From contig OZ022577.1 of the NCBI GenBank assembly GCA_963669155.1, forward strand, positions 12,891,395-12,955,394: 64,000 bases of DNA. The letters are read 5' to 3'. Positions 9,101 through 18,742 of the stretch are shown here, piece by piece (within the stretch, counting starts at the first letter, position 1; every line of letters begins with the position of its first letter). The translations under genes and the position numbers were made by a program. This stretch comes from Arbacia lixula (taxonomy: Eukaryota; Echinodermata; Echinoidea; Arbacioida; Arbaciidae). A model generated the notes under the pieces. The model saw only the letters and a program-made list of their open reading frames with translations. It was not told where the DNA came from and searched no databases.

Positions 9101-12100
9101 TCAGGAAACATAATCAGCATAGGTTTTCTGAAGTTTTAATGGAGATATGTCTGCAAATGTACATTTGATTAAATATGTGATACATCAATGATTATTTCAA
9201 ATCATGCTGTGTGAATTTGTAATATAGTAGTTGAAAGCCAACAAATACAATGAACATATCATGGAGTATACAGGAAACACAGTATCTAGAATAAAGTAAG
9301 CTATGATATAGTACATAGATATTTGTTGTGCTATTTGAATAGTGCATATGAGGTGTGTCATCTCTTTACCTGATGAGCAATTTTTAAAACGCAATGGAAT
9401 TCGAAGGTAATATTTGAGGAAATTATGATTAGAAGTGTCTCTCTTCATCATATCATTCATATCATTCTTAATTGTGGAGTGGTCAATGCATAGTATTAGT
9501 GAAATTAGATAGACAGATAGTTGGAAAATATTTTGTCATGGATAAAACAGATCTTCATGATCAAGTTTTAGTGCAAGGGGGCATTCTCAGATTGAAGATG
9601 TTAGGAGTAAGAAATGGTGTCTTATTTTTGAAATACAACCATTGTTTAAAGTGTTTTTTTTTTTTTTTTTTTTTTGGAGGGGGGGGGGGGTGAGCAATGG
9701 GTGTGTGTAGCACAGAATAAAATGAATGTCAGTATTGACATTATGTTTGTATTATCGACATGCTATCACTTTCACTTCACAGGTCTGCGTCTAAGGTAGT
9801 TTATCATTAGAAAATAGGCTCAAAACACAAGGACCATTTCTCAAGTACACACGCTTCCAGAAACATTCAGTGTTCATTGTATTTTCCCCAGAAAATGCTC
9901 ACATGGCTTGAGGGGAAATTGCTGCGCAGACAAAATATTTTTGTTGCTCTGTTTCCATTTTGATTTTATGATTTGATCTGCCTGTACGTAATCTGGGCAG
10001 TTGGAATGATGTTTGTGTGTTTGTGTATGGCTGGATTTATGCACCAATGTATGTAAGTATTGAACTTGAATTCTGCTAGACTGATGCTACATTCGTTGTA
10101 ACTACAATATCAAAGGTAAGTTCAGCAATGCAAGGTACATTTTACAATATATGTGTGTAATAGAAATATACTGCCCATTTACCTATGCTCGATATTATTC
10201 GTCTTTCGTGCTGTGATGAAAGCTAGGATTTAGAGCCACTAGTTTATAAATAATGTCTGATTTTCTGCTGCAGGGTGTAGAATGGAATATTTACGATGAG
10301 TATGAAATACATGTACCAAGGTGGTACATTATTTTTCTTGTTATATTTCATAGTGTGCTTTGTCACACATTGTATTGTATTATCCATTATATTTGATTCA
10401 TACAAGGCTGTATGATGTTAATGAACACTGATCGTTTCTTTGGAAGTGGCTACTTGAGAATGGGCTCCCTGATAGTTTAGAACAATTTGGGTAGAATGGT
10501 CTGTAAATACGGAACGGACAAAGTCGACAGATGGTCTTATGGTGGAGAAACAGCTGACGATGGACGGATCAATATTCACCTTGTCATCTGAACGGCAGGA
10601 AATACTCACGAGATGAAGGTTGAATCAATGAGTTTATGAGATTATGTCAGCATTTATGGATTGATTTACCCGGTACTAGACTTGTGACATTCGCGTTTGT
10701 CTTATATATATACATCTGAAATGTCGTGCTTGTGTTGATATTAAAATGGGACTGCAATCGCATGGTGTGATTGACCATCAGTATTCTACCTTGGGTAGAA
10801 TCAAACATGGACATGTGATGGATGTGATTGCTTGCATGATAGGGTGTGTTGAGGCGATTCAGTCCCAGCTCACAGCGTGCAAGTGTTAATCCTTGGGAGG
10901 GGCTTTTGTTTTGTTTGGTCAGGTATTTGATAAGGGCTTGAAGGCCATCCCACTCAGCTCGGACCTGTGGCTTCACTACATTAGTGTGACCGGTCAGAAC
11001 ATTCCCAGGAGTGATCCGGAGAGAGCAGACAAACTCAGAGGGTAAGTTGCTCAAGTCTATCATCCACGTTTCCATACAATGATGTGAGCTAGCAAAGCAA
11101 AGAGTTATCGTCTCACTCTATCCATGTGACCATAGATTGATTTGATTGGTTTTAGTTTTCAACTTTAAGGGATAGTTCACCCTGAAATTTAGTTGGACGA
11201 TTCTATGAGCCATACGTTGAAGTCTTGTCCTCCACTGTGACACGCAGGCTGTACGAGAGGGCCGTGGCGGCAGCAGGGATGGACTTCCGCTCGGACAAGC
11301 TGTGGGACCAGTACATCACCTTTGAGAAGAAAGAACAGAAGGACTGGAAGAGGGTCATGCAGCTCTACGACAGGATCCTCAAGATACCCACCCAGCTCTA
11401 CCGCCACCACTTTGATAAGTAGGTCACCCCAGTCAACTTTGAACTTTGAACCTTGCCCCTGGGCTTACCTAGGCAGTATTTCACATATAGTTGTGATAAG
11501 TTGCACAGAAATACCCAGCATATCTTTAGGGACCATTTTGATGAGTAGCACTCCCTAGTGAACTTTGAACCTTAAGTTTGGCTTTCCTAGGTCACCCCAA
11601 AAGTCACCCCATGATGCACTGCACAGCCACATTCATATTTTGTTTGTAATCATGTCCACCTCCGGTCTAGTGTACTAGTGTATGAGACTGGAAGCAGACT
11701 ATAAAAATAATCTGGATGTCGCTGGGCAGTGCGTTAAAGGACGCCTCTCCCATATGTGATATGGAGAAGTGCACATTTTGCACCAACCTACTAGGGCAGC
11801 TACCTCTATGACTATTTTTTGTGAAACATTCCATTAGAAGCAAGCAACAGTAGAAGTTGAAGTCCACTATGATGCATGGCCCTTCTAAGATGTGATTTAT
11901 TCATTGCTACCTGCGCTGGTGAAAAATGGGTATTTTATAAGAAACAAGCTCTTCATCTCTTGCCCCAGGCTGAAGGAGTTTGTGAATAGCCATTTGCCAA
12001 AGGACTACCTGGACTTCGATGAGTTCCTCACCTTCCGGGAGCAGGTGGTCGCCGAGGCCAGCCTGAAGGATGACGGCGAGATGGAGGATGATGGGGGCAT

Positions 12101-15100
12101 CCCCGGGGAGGATGCCCCTCCTGGAGAAGAGGGCCCCCCAGGGGAAGATGCCCCACCTGGTCTGGGAGCGCCCTCTTCTAAGGTCAGTACGGGGGACCAT
12201 TCCTGGAGGGTGTTTCACCAAGCTGTTCTTCAGCTACGAACGACTTTACGCACGACTGGGGACCCTTTCTTCTGCTAAAAGAGATTCTCAATTATTTTTT
12301 CTTCCATCAACTTAAGTTCAAATCTGATCTGAATGAATTAATCTTCTTGTTGTTAACAAGTGTCAGAATACAAATGTTGTGATTTGTCAAATTTGATTAG
12401 GATTATTGGAAATTTACTCCAATGTACGACAGGTACATATTGGGGTATGTAAATAAGCACAAGAAATGGTCACCCGTTGTGCATAAAGTAATTTGTAGCT
12501 TACGACCAGTTTGGTGAAACACCCTTTAGCCCCGTATCAGAAAGATATGAACTATTTTATTCTGATGTTGCAGTCTGCTGTATAAGCCAATCTTTTTGCT
12601 ACTGACTTTTTTGCGAGATGTTCTTTATGTGATTGACACCCTGGCAACTTCTATGGCTATTGCCTGATAACAATCACACCCACTACTTACTGCACTAATA
12701 TGCACATGGACATCCACTGCTGTGTGTTACTACACGATCTTGATGTGGAGCAAATACAGCAAGAATGACATGAATATTGGTGTGCTGCATATGCATTTAA
12801 TGTTGAGCGTCAATATTTTGCATGGTGTTAAATTTGTGACCCTTTAGAGGAGGAAAAGTAAAAGGAAAAAAGGAAGAGGTAAAAGAAACTGTAAGCAGTC
12901 ACTGCTGCTTGAAGAGACATGTATAGTTTAGGAATTGTGAGAGCCATATGTTACAAAGTTGACAATTATGTAATATCTCTACAGATCAGCTGTTGCTATT
13001 CCCTGCAATTAGCTGAAAATGAAATAACAATGCCCTATTAATGCATCTGTCACCCACACACTAAAGAATGTTAGTGCTAAAAATCACAATGTGTTTGTAC
13101 TTGCGCTGTTCTAGGTCATTGAAGGAGAGAACAAGCTGATCCAAGAGAAGGTCATTGAGTCTCGACGCGCCATCTTCAGGGAGACGGAGAAAGAAGTCAG
13201 CAAACGTTGGGCTTATGAGGAAGCGGTAAATTACACTTAAAATCATTCTGTGCTCTATGTCCAAAAAAGACTCTCTAAATGACTAAGTGCCTTTTTAGCA
13301 CATACATCATTACAAAGAGATTGAGGTTATGAGGTGCTTGTGTATGTATATTTTATGCCTCCGCCACGTAGGTATTTTATTATGCCTCCGCCACGAAGTG
13401 GCCGGAGGCATTATGTTTTCGGGTTGTCCGTCCGTCCGTCCGTCCGTCCGTCCGTCCGTCCGTCCGTCCGTCCGTCCCGAATCCGTTTAGGCAATATCTT
13501 GAGAACCGTTCAGCAGATTTGCTTCAAACTTGGTACATGTATGTATTGCATAAAACTAATGAAGTGTGTAAAATTGGGGTCAAATCTGATTGAGGTCAAA
13601 GGTCAGAGGTCAAGGAACTTTGTAAAAATTGCCCAAAAATGACCTTTTCCACAATAAATCCAAATCCAAGGATGCTATTCTCATTAAACATGGTACAAAG
13701 ATGGATCACTACTTGGGGATAGACTGGTGACATTTTTGGTAAAATTCCTGAAAGTTCAGAGGTCAAAGTTCAATGAACTTTGCCAAAATTGGCTAGAAAT
13801 TGCCCCAAACCCTTAATTTTTCACAATAAATTCAAATCCAATGGTGCACTTCCAACCAAACACGGTGAAACGATGGATCACTACTTTTGGGTAGAATGGT
13901 GACCTTGTTGGTGAAATTGCTGGAGAGTTCAAAGGTCAAAGGTCAATGAACTTTGCCAAAAATTATCCAAAAATTGCCCTCAAAGTGATAATTTTCACAA
14001 AATATCAAAATCCAATGGAGCAATACCAACCAAACATGGTGCAAAGATGGATCACTACTAGACTGATGACATTTTTGGTGAAATTTCTCAAAGGTCAGGG
14101 ATCAAAGGTCAATGAACTTTGCCAAAATTGGCTAAAAATTGCCCCCAAATAGATATTTTTCACATTGAATACAATACTAATGATTCAATTCAAACCAAAC
14201 ATAGTACAGAGATATATCACTTCATGGAGGTAGACTGGTGAAGTTTAGGTAAAATTCCTGAAAGGTCAATGAACTTCACCCAAAATTGGCTAATTTTAAA
14301 CAAACTGATACAAGGATGGATTTAGACAGACTGGTTAGATTAGAAGTCAAAGAAGTAAGAGGTCAAAAGTCAATGAACATTGCCAAACTTGGTTTAACTT
14401 GAAAAAACAGACTGTGATATTTTCATTTCACATAGGAGCAATGGTACATTGCCCACCAAACATACACATTTTCTGAGAATAGCAAAGAGGCGGAGGCATA
14501 TTTATCGACTGCGTGGCAGTCGAATTGCTCTAGTTTTTGCTTTGTCTCTCTGTTTGTCCATTCCGAATCCATTTACGCAATATCTTTTGAATTGTTCAAT
14601 AAATTAGCTTCAAACTTGATAACTGCATGTTATTTATGAAACCAATGAATTGGTGTCAAATTGGACCGAGATCAAAGATCAGTGAACTTTTCAAGAAATT
14701 GCCAAAAAATGTTTATCTAAAAACCTTTTATACAATATCTTTAGAACTGTTTAATGGATTTGTCTCATACTTGGAAACTGCATCTAATTCATGAACCAAT
14801 TAATTTAAATTGATATTTTTTCATAGTAGACACAATTCCAATTGTCCACTTCAAATTGAATATGTTTCAAAGACAGGTCACAACATGGAGTTAAATTGAT
14901 TTTAACTTTGTAAAGGATTGTAACTAAAGGATTATATTTATGTACATTTCTGTTCAATATGTTGTCATTGAAATCTGGGAAATAAAGGAACTGAATAAAT
15001 AAAATATCATTTATCTGATGTTTCTCCTGCAGATCCGTCGGCCATACTTCCATGCTAAGCCACTGGAGAAGGGTCAGCTGAAGACCTGGAGGGAGTACCT

Positions 15101-15965
15101 CCAGTTTGAGGAGACGAATGGAGACCACGACCGCATTGTGTTGCTTTATGAGAGATGCCTCATCGCATGTGCACTCTACGAAGAGTTCTGGCTCAAGGTG
15201 AGAGGCCATGAAAGTCCTACTGATGTCAGGCCTGGGCCTCGTCTCTTTAAGAATTGCCATTGATCGCAACTTGACTTGTGATTGATATCAATCGTAACTC
15301 TACATTAGAGACGGGGAATTGGGCTTGTGATTAATTCAGATCCAACCAAATTCTATCTCAGATGAAGCCCTGACTCAATTGGAATTCAAATCCCCATCTC
15401 TAGTGTGCAGAATTACGATTGACAAGGCCTCGGTTTGATTGCCGTGTGGTCTTGATAGCAACACCTTGAAACTACCCTGACTGAATCTAACACCAAACTT
15501 GACCCATACCTTTATATTAAATTGAATCATTAACAATAAACAATAATGGACAATGGTCAATGACAATCACACCAAATGATGATTTGATAGGTTATCCATT
15601 CCAACGGATTGAAGAAGATAAGTGTCAGTGTGGACCAAACCAAACAATCGGAGAATTATGAATATGTCATTATTTGACCCAAGAGATCCATCGGCATGGC
15701 ACAGAGCTGCCAACCAGTAAAGATTTCCCGTATTTCTTGTGGAAATTAAACAAGGATGCCCAACGATGTATGCTTTGCAAAAGACTGCACTTTGAAAATC
15801 TAACAATTAGATTTATGCTATGACATGTTGACTTGCAGTATGCCAGATACATGGAGAAGAAGAGTAAGGCGGATGCCTCTGCCGTCTTCAAGCGAGGCTG
15901 TGGTACTCACCTCCCAAACAAACCTGCCATCAACATCCAGTGGGCTGCCTTTGAAGAGCAGAATG
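6116..15965 (+). CDS. PRPF39: Pre-mRNA-processing factor 39 (5' nine exons, incomplete at 3' side)
   Basis: Joined exons: 6116-6182, 6725-7269, 8756-8881, 10923-11041, 11248-11418, 11969-12182, 13115-13225, 15033-15197, 15839-15965. Together they give 1645 coding nt (548 codons plus one base). PRPF39 is a nuclear helical-repeat (HAT, half-a-TPR) protein; the family associates with U1 snRNP and promotes 5' splice-site use, and the yeast paralogues are Prp39/Prp42. The diagnostic HAT region begins near residue 176 (ELEKYWKAV, then [10 protein letters not shown]). It continues through [90 protein letters not shown] and [15 protein letters not shown] to [13 protein letters not shown]. All junctions keep frame and use GT-AG. 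An acidic, repetitive N-terminus (residues about 24-160) is longer than I expect for vertebrate orthologues, and a basic [10 protein letters not shown] stretch (162-171) could be a nuclear localisation signal. The remaining C-terminal HAT repeats and tail are not in the window: intron 9 runs into satellite to the window end. Confidence 0.93.
6183..6724 (+). other. PRPF39 intron 1 with dispersed-repeat-like sequence
   Basis: GT-AG intron. The part from about 6300 to 6400 (GGGAAGTCCACCCTAAAGT onward) resembles a dispersed repeat style I associate with sea urchin introns. A related opening, GGGATAGTTCACCCTGAAA, stands at 11170 in intron 4. A poly-T run lies at 6421-6433. Confidence 0.4.
6725..7269 (+). 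CDS. PRPF39: PRPF39 exon 2: acidic repeats, basic stretch, first HAT helix
   Basis: Largest coding exon, acceptor TTTTAG and donor GTAAGA. It begins with an in-frame minisatellite giving four copies of EEEEGIAD (DNA core GGCATTGCAGA at 6760, 6808, 6850 and, with one change, 6883). A Glu/Lys/Ala-rich low-complexity region follows, then [10 protein letters not shown], and the first conserved HAT sequence ending FVEQE. Confidence 0.9.
7434..8243. mobile_element. 810-bp DNA-transposon-like insertion in intron 2
   Basis: AAGGCAGGGTATCCATTTTG at the left end is imperfectly complementary to the right end (CCCATTTGCAA…TACTCTGTCTT on the opposite strand), and TA stands directly outside both ends. Inside, 7619-7635 and 7776-7792 form a 17-bp inverted repeat with one mismatch (GTCCATGTAACGG core). 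There is no transposase frame. It is probably a nonautonomous TIR element; the superfamily is not determined. Confidence 0.5.
8756..8881 (+). CDS. PRPF39: PRPF39 exon 3 (HAT repeat)
   Basis: Phase-0 exon following a long pyrimidine tract and TTTCAG, with donor GTAAGT. It encodes residues 205-246 including the highly conserved [17 protein letters not shown], the clearest single marker of the PRPF39 family in the window. Confidence 0.95.
8882..10922 (+). other. PRPF39 intron 3, poly-T/poly-G tract
   Basis: About 2 kb without recognised genes. It contains a T run at 9654-9675 directly followed by a G-rich run to 9690. Short open frames on either strand here show no family character. Confidence 0.6.
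10923..11041 (+). CDS. PRPF39: PRPF39 exon 4 (HAT repeat)
   Basis: Starts in phase 0 after GGTCAG and ends two bases into a glycine codon at GTAAGT. It encodes [20 protein letters not shown] and then a linker with [13 protein letters not shown], joining directly to exon 3 (…KCWA|VFDKG) as in the family. Confidence 0.93.
11248..11418 (+). CDS. PRPF39: PRPF39 exon 5 (HAT repeats)
   Basis: Acceptor CACGCAG, donor GTAGGT. Encodes residues about 286-343: [29 protein letters not shown] and the conserved [18 protein letters not shown]. The last codon is split AA|G with exon 6. Confidence 0.93.
11969..12182 (+). CDS. PRPF39: PRPF39 exon 6 (HAT helix and Gly/Pro/acidic loop)
   Basis: Acceptor GCCCCAG, donor GTCAGT. 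Encodes [20 protein letters not shown], then a flexible loop rich in Asp, Glu, Gly and Pro (three PPGE/PPGL units: [19 protein letters not shown]). It corresponds to the shorter Gly/Asp/Pro loop that I recall from vertebrate PRPF39. It ends in phase 0. Confidence 0.92.
12183..13114 (+). other. PRPF39 intron 6, no genes
   Basis: About 930 bp of intron without recognised repeats. A purine-rich segment at 12848-12878 is flanked by AG and GT but is not a supported exon. Confidence 0.6.
13115..13225 (+). CDS. PRPF39: PRPF39 exon 7
   Basis: Phase-0 to phase-0 exon of 37 codons (acceptor TTCTAG, donor GTAAAT). Encodes a charged helix [18 protein letters not shown], then [13 protein letters not shown], the conserved entry to the second HAT block. 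Confidence 0.92.
13354..14533 (+). mobile_element. Helentron/HINE-like nonautonomous element (intron 7)
   Basis: The 5' end carries a near-perfect hairpin (ATGCCTCCGCCAC…GTGGCCGGAGGCAT, 13382-13413), preceded by a short duplicate of its first bases at 13354. A (TCCG)n block follows at 13427-13477. The body holds roughly four degenerate subunits of about 165-175 bp, each with ATGGATCACTAC-like and AGGTCA-rich segments. Near the 3' end GGCGGAGGCATA (14489-14500) is the inverted copy of the 5' start. It is followed by a hairpin with 7-bp stem (CGACTGC…GCAGTCG, 14506-14522) and CTAG at 14530-14533 next to T. A subterminal inverted repeat, internal microsatellite and repeats, a 3' hairpin and a CTAG end match the described architecture of Helitron-type nonautonomous elements (HINE/DINE style). 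No Rep/helicase is present. Confidence 0.65.
13427..13477 (+). repeat. (TCCG)n microsatellite
   Basis: About twelve uninterrupted TCCG units just after the 5' hairpin of the Helentron-like element. The relative at 16367-16389 has about five units and the one at 16874 has none, so the block expands and contracts between copies. Confidence 0.9.
14545..14900 (+). mobile_element. Older, diverged relative of the Helentron-like element
   Basis: Starts with TTTGTCCATTCCGAATCC and continues through CAATATCTTTTGAATTG and GCTTCAAACTTGATAACTG, parallel to the body of the element just upstream but much diverged and lacking both ends. It sits directly after the 3' end of the intact copy, so the younger copy landed in or beside an old one. 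Confidence 0.5.
15033..15197 (+). CDS. PRPF39: PRPF39 exon 8 (HAT repeats)
   Basis: Acceptor CTCCTGCAG, donor GTGAGA, phase 0 at both ends, 55 codons. Encodes [30 protein letters not shown] and [16 protein letters not shown], all strongly characteristic of PRPF39. Confidence 0.95.
15288..15422. repeat. Imperfect hairpin in intron 8
   Basis: TCAATCGTAACTCTACATTA… (15288-15317) pairs with 15391-15422 (TCCCCATCTCTAG…ACGATTGA) with a few mismatches around a 73-nt spacer. Weaker similarity continues outward. Probably a foldback-type repeat; it lies 90 bp after the exon 8 donor. Confidence 0.5.
15839..15965 (+). CDS. PRPF39: PRPF39 exon 9 (last one in window)
   Basis: Acceptor ACTTGCAG, donor GTAAGA; 42 codons and one base. 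Encodes [20 protein letters not shown] and [13 protein letters not shown]. The family continues for roughly another 200-250 residues after this point, so further exons are required, but none is visible in the remaining 48 kb. Confidence 0.92.
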
Positions 15966-16320
15966 GTAAGAAGCTATCTCTCTGACTATTGTACCGGTAA
16001 TCAGGGATGCCAGTGTGCCGGCAAAAGCCTGCAATCAGAGCTCAGGCTCTTTTCTTTCTGTGGTGGTGGGTTGATGGGTCAGTGTTCGTGCTCGGGTATG
16101 ATAGAGGGTTTAACCTTTTTTTTTTCATTTGCATGAAGACTGCATAGATTATGCGGACACTAAAAATTATTGCAACACGGCACTTTCACTGATGAACACA
16201 AATAGGTTTAGGGAGACTGTAGAATTATATAAATATGACAACATTTCATATTACCTACATCCAGTGTTTTTGCTGGAAATGTTTGCAAGAAGATTGGTCC
16301 TCTGACTTATGACGTTTTTT
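15966..16320 (+). other. Start of PRPF39 intron 9
   Basis: Non-repetitive intron sequence with a poly-T run near 16119. No exon for the next PRPF39 segment was found. Confidence 0.6.
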
Positions 16321-16872
16321 TATGCCTCCGCCACTAAGTGGCCGGAGGCATTATGTTTTCGGGTTGTCCGTCCGTCCGTCCGTCCGTCCCGAATCTGTTT
16401 TGGCAATATCTTGAGAACCGTGAACCAGATTTGCTTCAAACTTGGTACATGTGTGTATTGCATAAAACCAATGAAGTGTGTAAAATTGGGGTCAAATCTG
16501 ATTGAGGTCAAAGGTCAAAGAACATTGAGCATTGTGAAAAATTGCCCAAAATTGACCTTTTTCACATTAAATCCAAATCCAAGGATACAATTCTCATCAA
16601 ACATGGTACAAAGATGGATCACTACTTAGCGGTAGACTGGTGACATTTTGGGTAAAATTCCTGAAAGGTTAGAGGTGAAAGGTCAATGAACTTTGTGAAA
16701 AATTGCAAAAATTTCACCTTTTTCACAATAAATCCAAGTCCAAGGATGTAGTTCTCATTAAACATGGTACACGGATGGATCACTACTTGGGGATAGACTG
16801 ATGAAATTTTTGGTAAAATTCCTGAAAGGTCAGAGGTCAAAGGTCAACGCACTTTGCCAAAATCGGCTATTT
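16321..16872 (+). mobile_element. Helentron-like element, 3'-truncated copy
   Basis: Begins with the same TATGCCTCCGCCAC hairpin and a (TCCG)n block (16367-16389), and runs through two to three body subunits. It ends abruptly at AAAATCGGCTAT where another 5' end begins. No subterminal repeat or CTAG end. Either the next copy inserted into it or the two were joined by rearrangement. Confidence 0.65.
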
Positions 16873-16873
16873 T

Positions 16874-18146
16874 TATGCCTCCACGAAGTGGCCGGAGGCA
16901 TTATGTTTTCGGGTTGTCCGTTCCGAATCCGTTTAGGCAATATCTTGAGAACCGTTTAGCAGATTTGCTTCAAACATAGTATATGTGTGTATTGCATGTA
17001 ACTAATGAAGTGTGTAAAATTGGGGTCAAATATGATTGAGGTCAAAGGTCAAAGGTCAATGAACTTTGTAAAAATTGCCCAAAATTGACCTTTTTCACAA
17101 TAAATCCAAATTCAAGGATGCAATTCTCATTAAACATGGTACAAAGATGGATTACTACTTGCGGATAGACTGGTGACATTTTTGGTAAAATTCCTGAAAG
17201 GTCAGAGGTCAAAGGTCAATGAAATTTGTGAAAATTTGCCAAAAATTGACCTTTTTCACAATCTCATTAAACATGGTACAAAGATAGATCACTACTTGGG
17301 GATAGACTGGTGATATTTTTGGTAAAATTCCTGAAAGTTCAGAGGTCAAAGGTCAATGAATTTTGCCAAAATTGGCTAGAAATTGCCCCAAACTTTAAAT
17401 TTTTCACAACAAATCCAAATCCAATGGTGCAATTCCAACCAAACATAGTGAAACGATGGATTACTACTTATGGGTAGACTGGTGACATTGTTGGTGAAAT
17501 TGCTGGAAGGTCAAAGGTCAATGAACTTTGCAAAAATTGATATTTTTCACAATAAACCCAAATCCAATGGCGCAATTCTAACCAAACATGGTACAGAGAT
17601 GTATCACTTCATGGAGGTAGACTGGTGAAAGTTTGGGTGAAACTCCTGAGAGTTCAAAGGTCAAAGGTCAATGAACTTTGCCAAAAATTATCTAAAAATT
17701 GCCCCCAAAGTGATAATTCTCAAAATATATTTTCAAAGCCAATGGTGCAATGCCAACCAGACATGGTGCAAAGATGGAGGACTACTTGGGGGTAGACTGA
17801 TGACATTTTTGGTGAAATTTCTCAAAGGTCAGAAATCAAAGGTCAATGAACTTTGCCAAAATTGGCTAAAAATTGCCCCCAAATAGATATTTTTTCACAT
17901 TGAATCCAATGCTAATGATTCAATTCAAACTAAACATAGTACAGAGATGTATCACACCATGAAGGTAGACTGGTGAAGTTTGGGTAAAATTCCTGAAAGG
18001 TCAAAGGTCAATGAACTTCACCCAAAATTGGCTAATTTTAAACAAACTTGATACAAGGATGGATTTCGACAGACTGGTTAGATAGGAAGTCAAAGACGTA
18101 AGAGCTCAAAAGTCAATGAACATTGCCATACTTGACTAAACTTGTT
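16874..18146 (+). mobile_element. Helentron-like element ending at the satellite
   Basis: Starts TATGCCTCCACGAAGTGG (hairpin with 3-bp loss), with only a single TCCG. It then has about seven body subunits, more than the copy in intron 7. It aligns with the intron 7 copy down to GTCAATGAACATTGCCA but lacks the last ~130 bp (subterminal repeat, 3' hairpin, CTAG). The 65-bp satellite begins where those should be. Confidence 0.65.
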
Positions 18147-18742
18147 TAGCTCTGTTATTCATGGTGACTTTTTTCTTATAAGACATTATTTAACCTTTGA
18201 CTCCACTGTTAAGCTGTGGTATTGAGGGTGACTTTCCTCTTGTAAGACATTGTTTAACCCTTTGACTTTCCTCTTGTAAGACATTGTTTAACCCTTTGAA
18301 TCCACTGTTTAGCTGTGGTATTCAGGGTGACTTTCCTCTTCTAAGACATTGTTTAACCCTTTGATTCCAGTGTTGAGCTGTACTATTCAGGGTGACTTTC
18401 CTCTTGTAAGACATTGTTTAACCCTTTGAATCCACTGTTTAGCTGTGGTATTCAGGGTGACTTTCCTCTTCTAAGACATTGTTTAACCCTTTGATTCCAG
18501 TGTTGAGCTGTACTATTCAGGGTGACTTTCCTCTTGTAAGACATTGTTTAACCCTTTGAATCCACTGTTTTGCTGTGGTATTTAGGGTGACTTTCCTCTT
18601 GTAAGACATTGTTTAACCCTTTGACTCTACTGCTAAGCTGTGGTATTCATGGTGACTTTTCTCTGAATAAGACATTGTTTAAGCCTTTGACTCCACTGCT
18701 TAGCTGTGGTAGTCAGGGTGACTTCCCTCCTGTAAGACATCG
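18147..18742. repeat. Satellite array, diverged left edge
   Basis: About nine monomers of about 65 bp containing GACATTGTTTAACCCTTTGA and CAGGGTGACTTTCCTCTT. The first units are truncated or altered (TTCTTATAAGACATTATTT, a 36-bp partial unit near 18255), as expected at the edge of an array. Continues after the insertion at 18747-19855. Confidence 0.9.

Noticed and set aside
9654-9690. Poly-T followed by poly-G tract as a retroelement tail
   Set aside because: No LINE or SINE body was recognised next to it; simple-sequence slippage is sufficient.
11189-12221. Minus-strand frames opposite PRPF39 exons 5 and 6
   Set aside because: Antisense shadows of conserved exons whose plus-strand frame and splice sites are clear.
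12848-12878. Possible micro-exon in intron 6 encoding a basic [10 protein letters not shown] peptide
   Set aside because: Length (31 nt) would break the frame between two phase-0 exons, and the acceptor lacks a good pyrimidine tract; the direct exon 6-7 join matches the family.
13334-13642. Plus-strand frame with (SVRP)n peptide
   Set aside because: It translates the (TCCG)n block of the Helentron-like element; no real protein.
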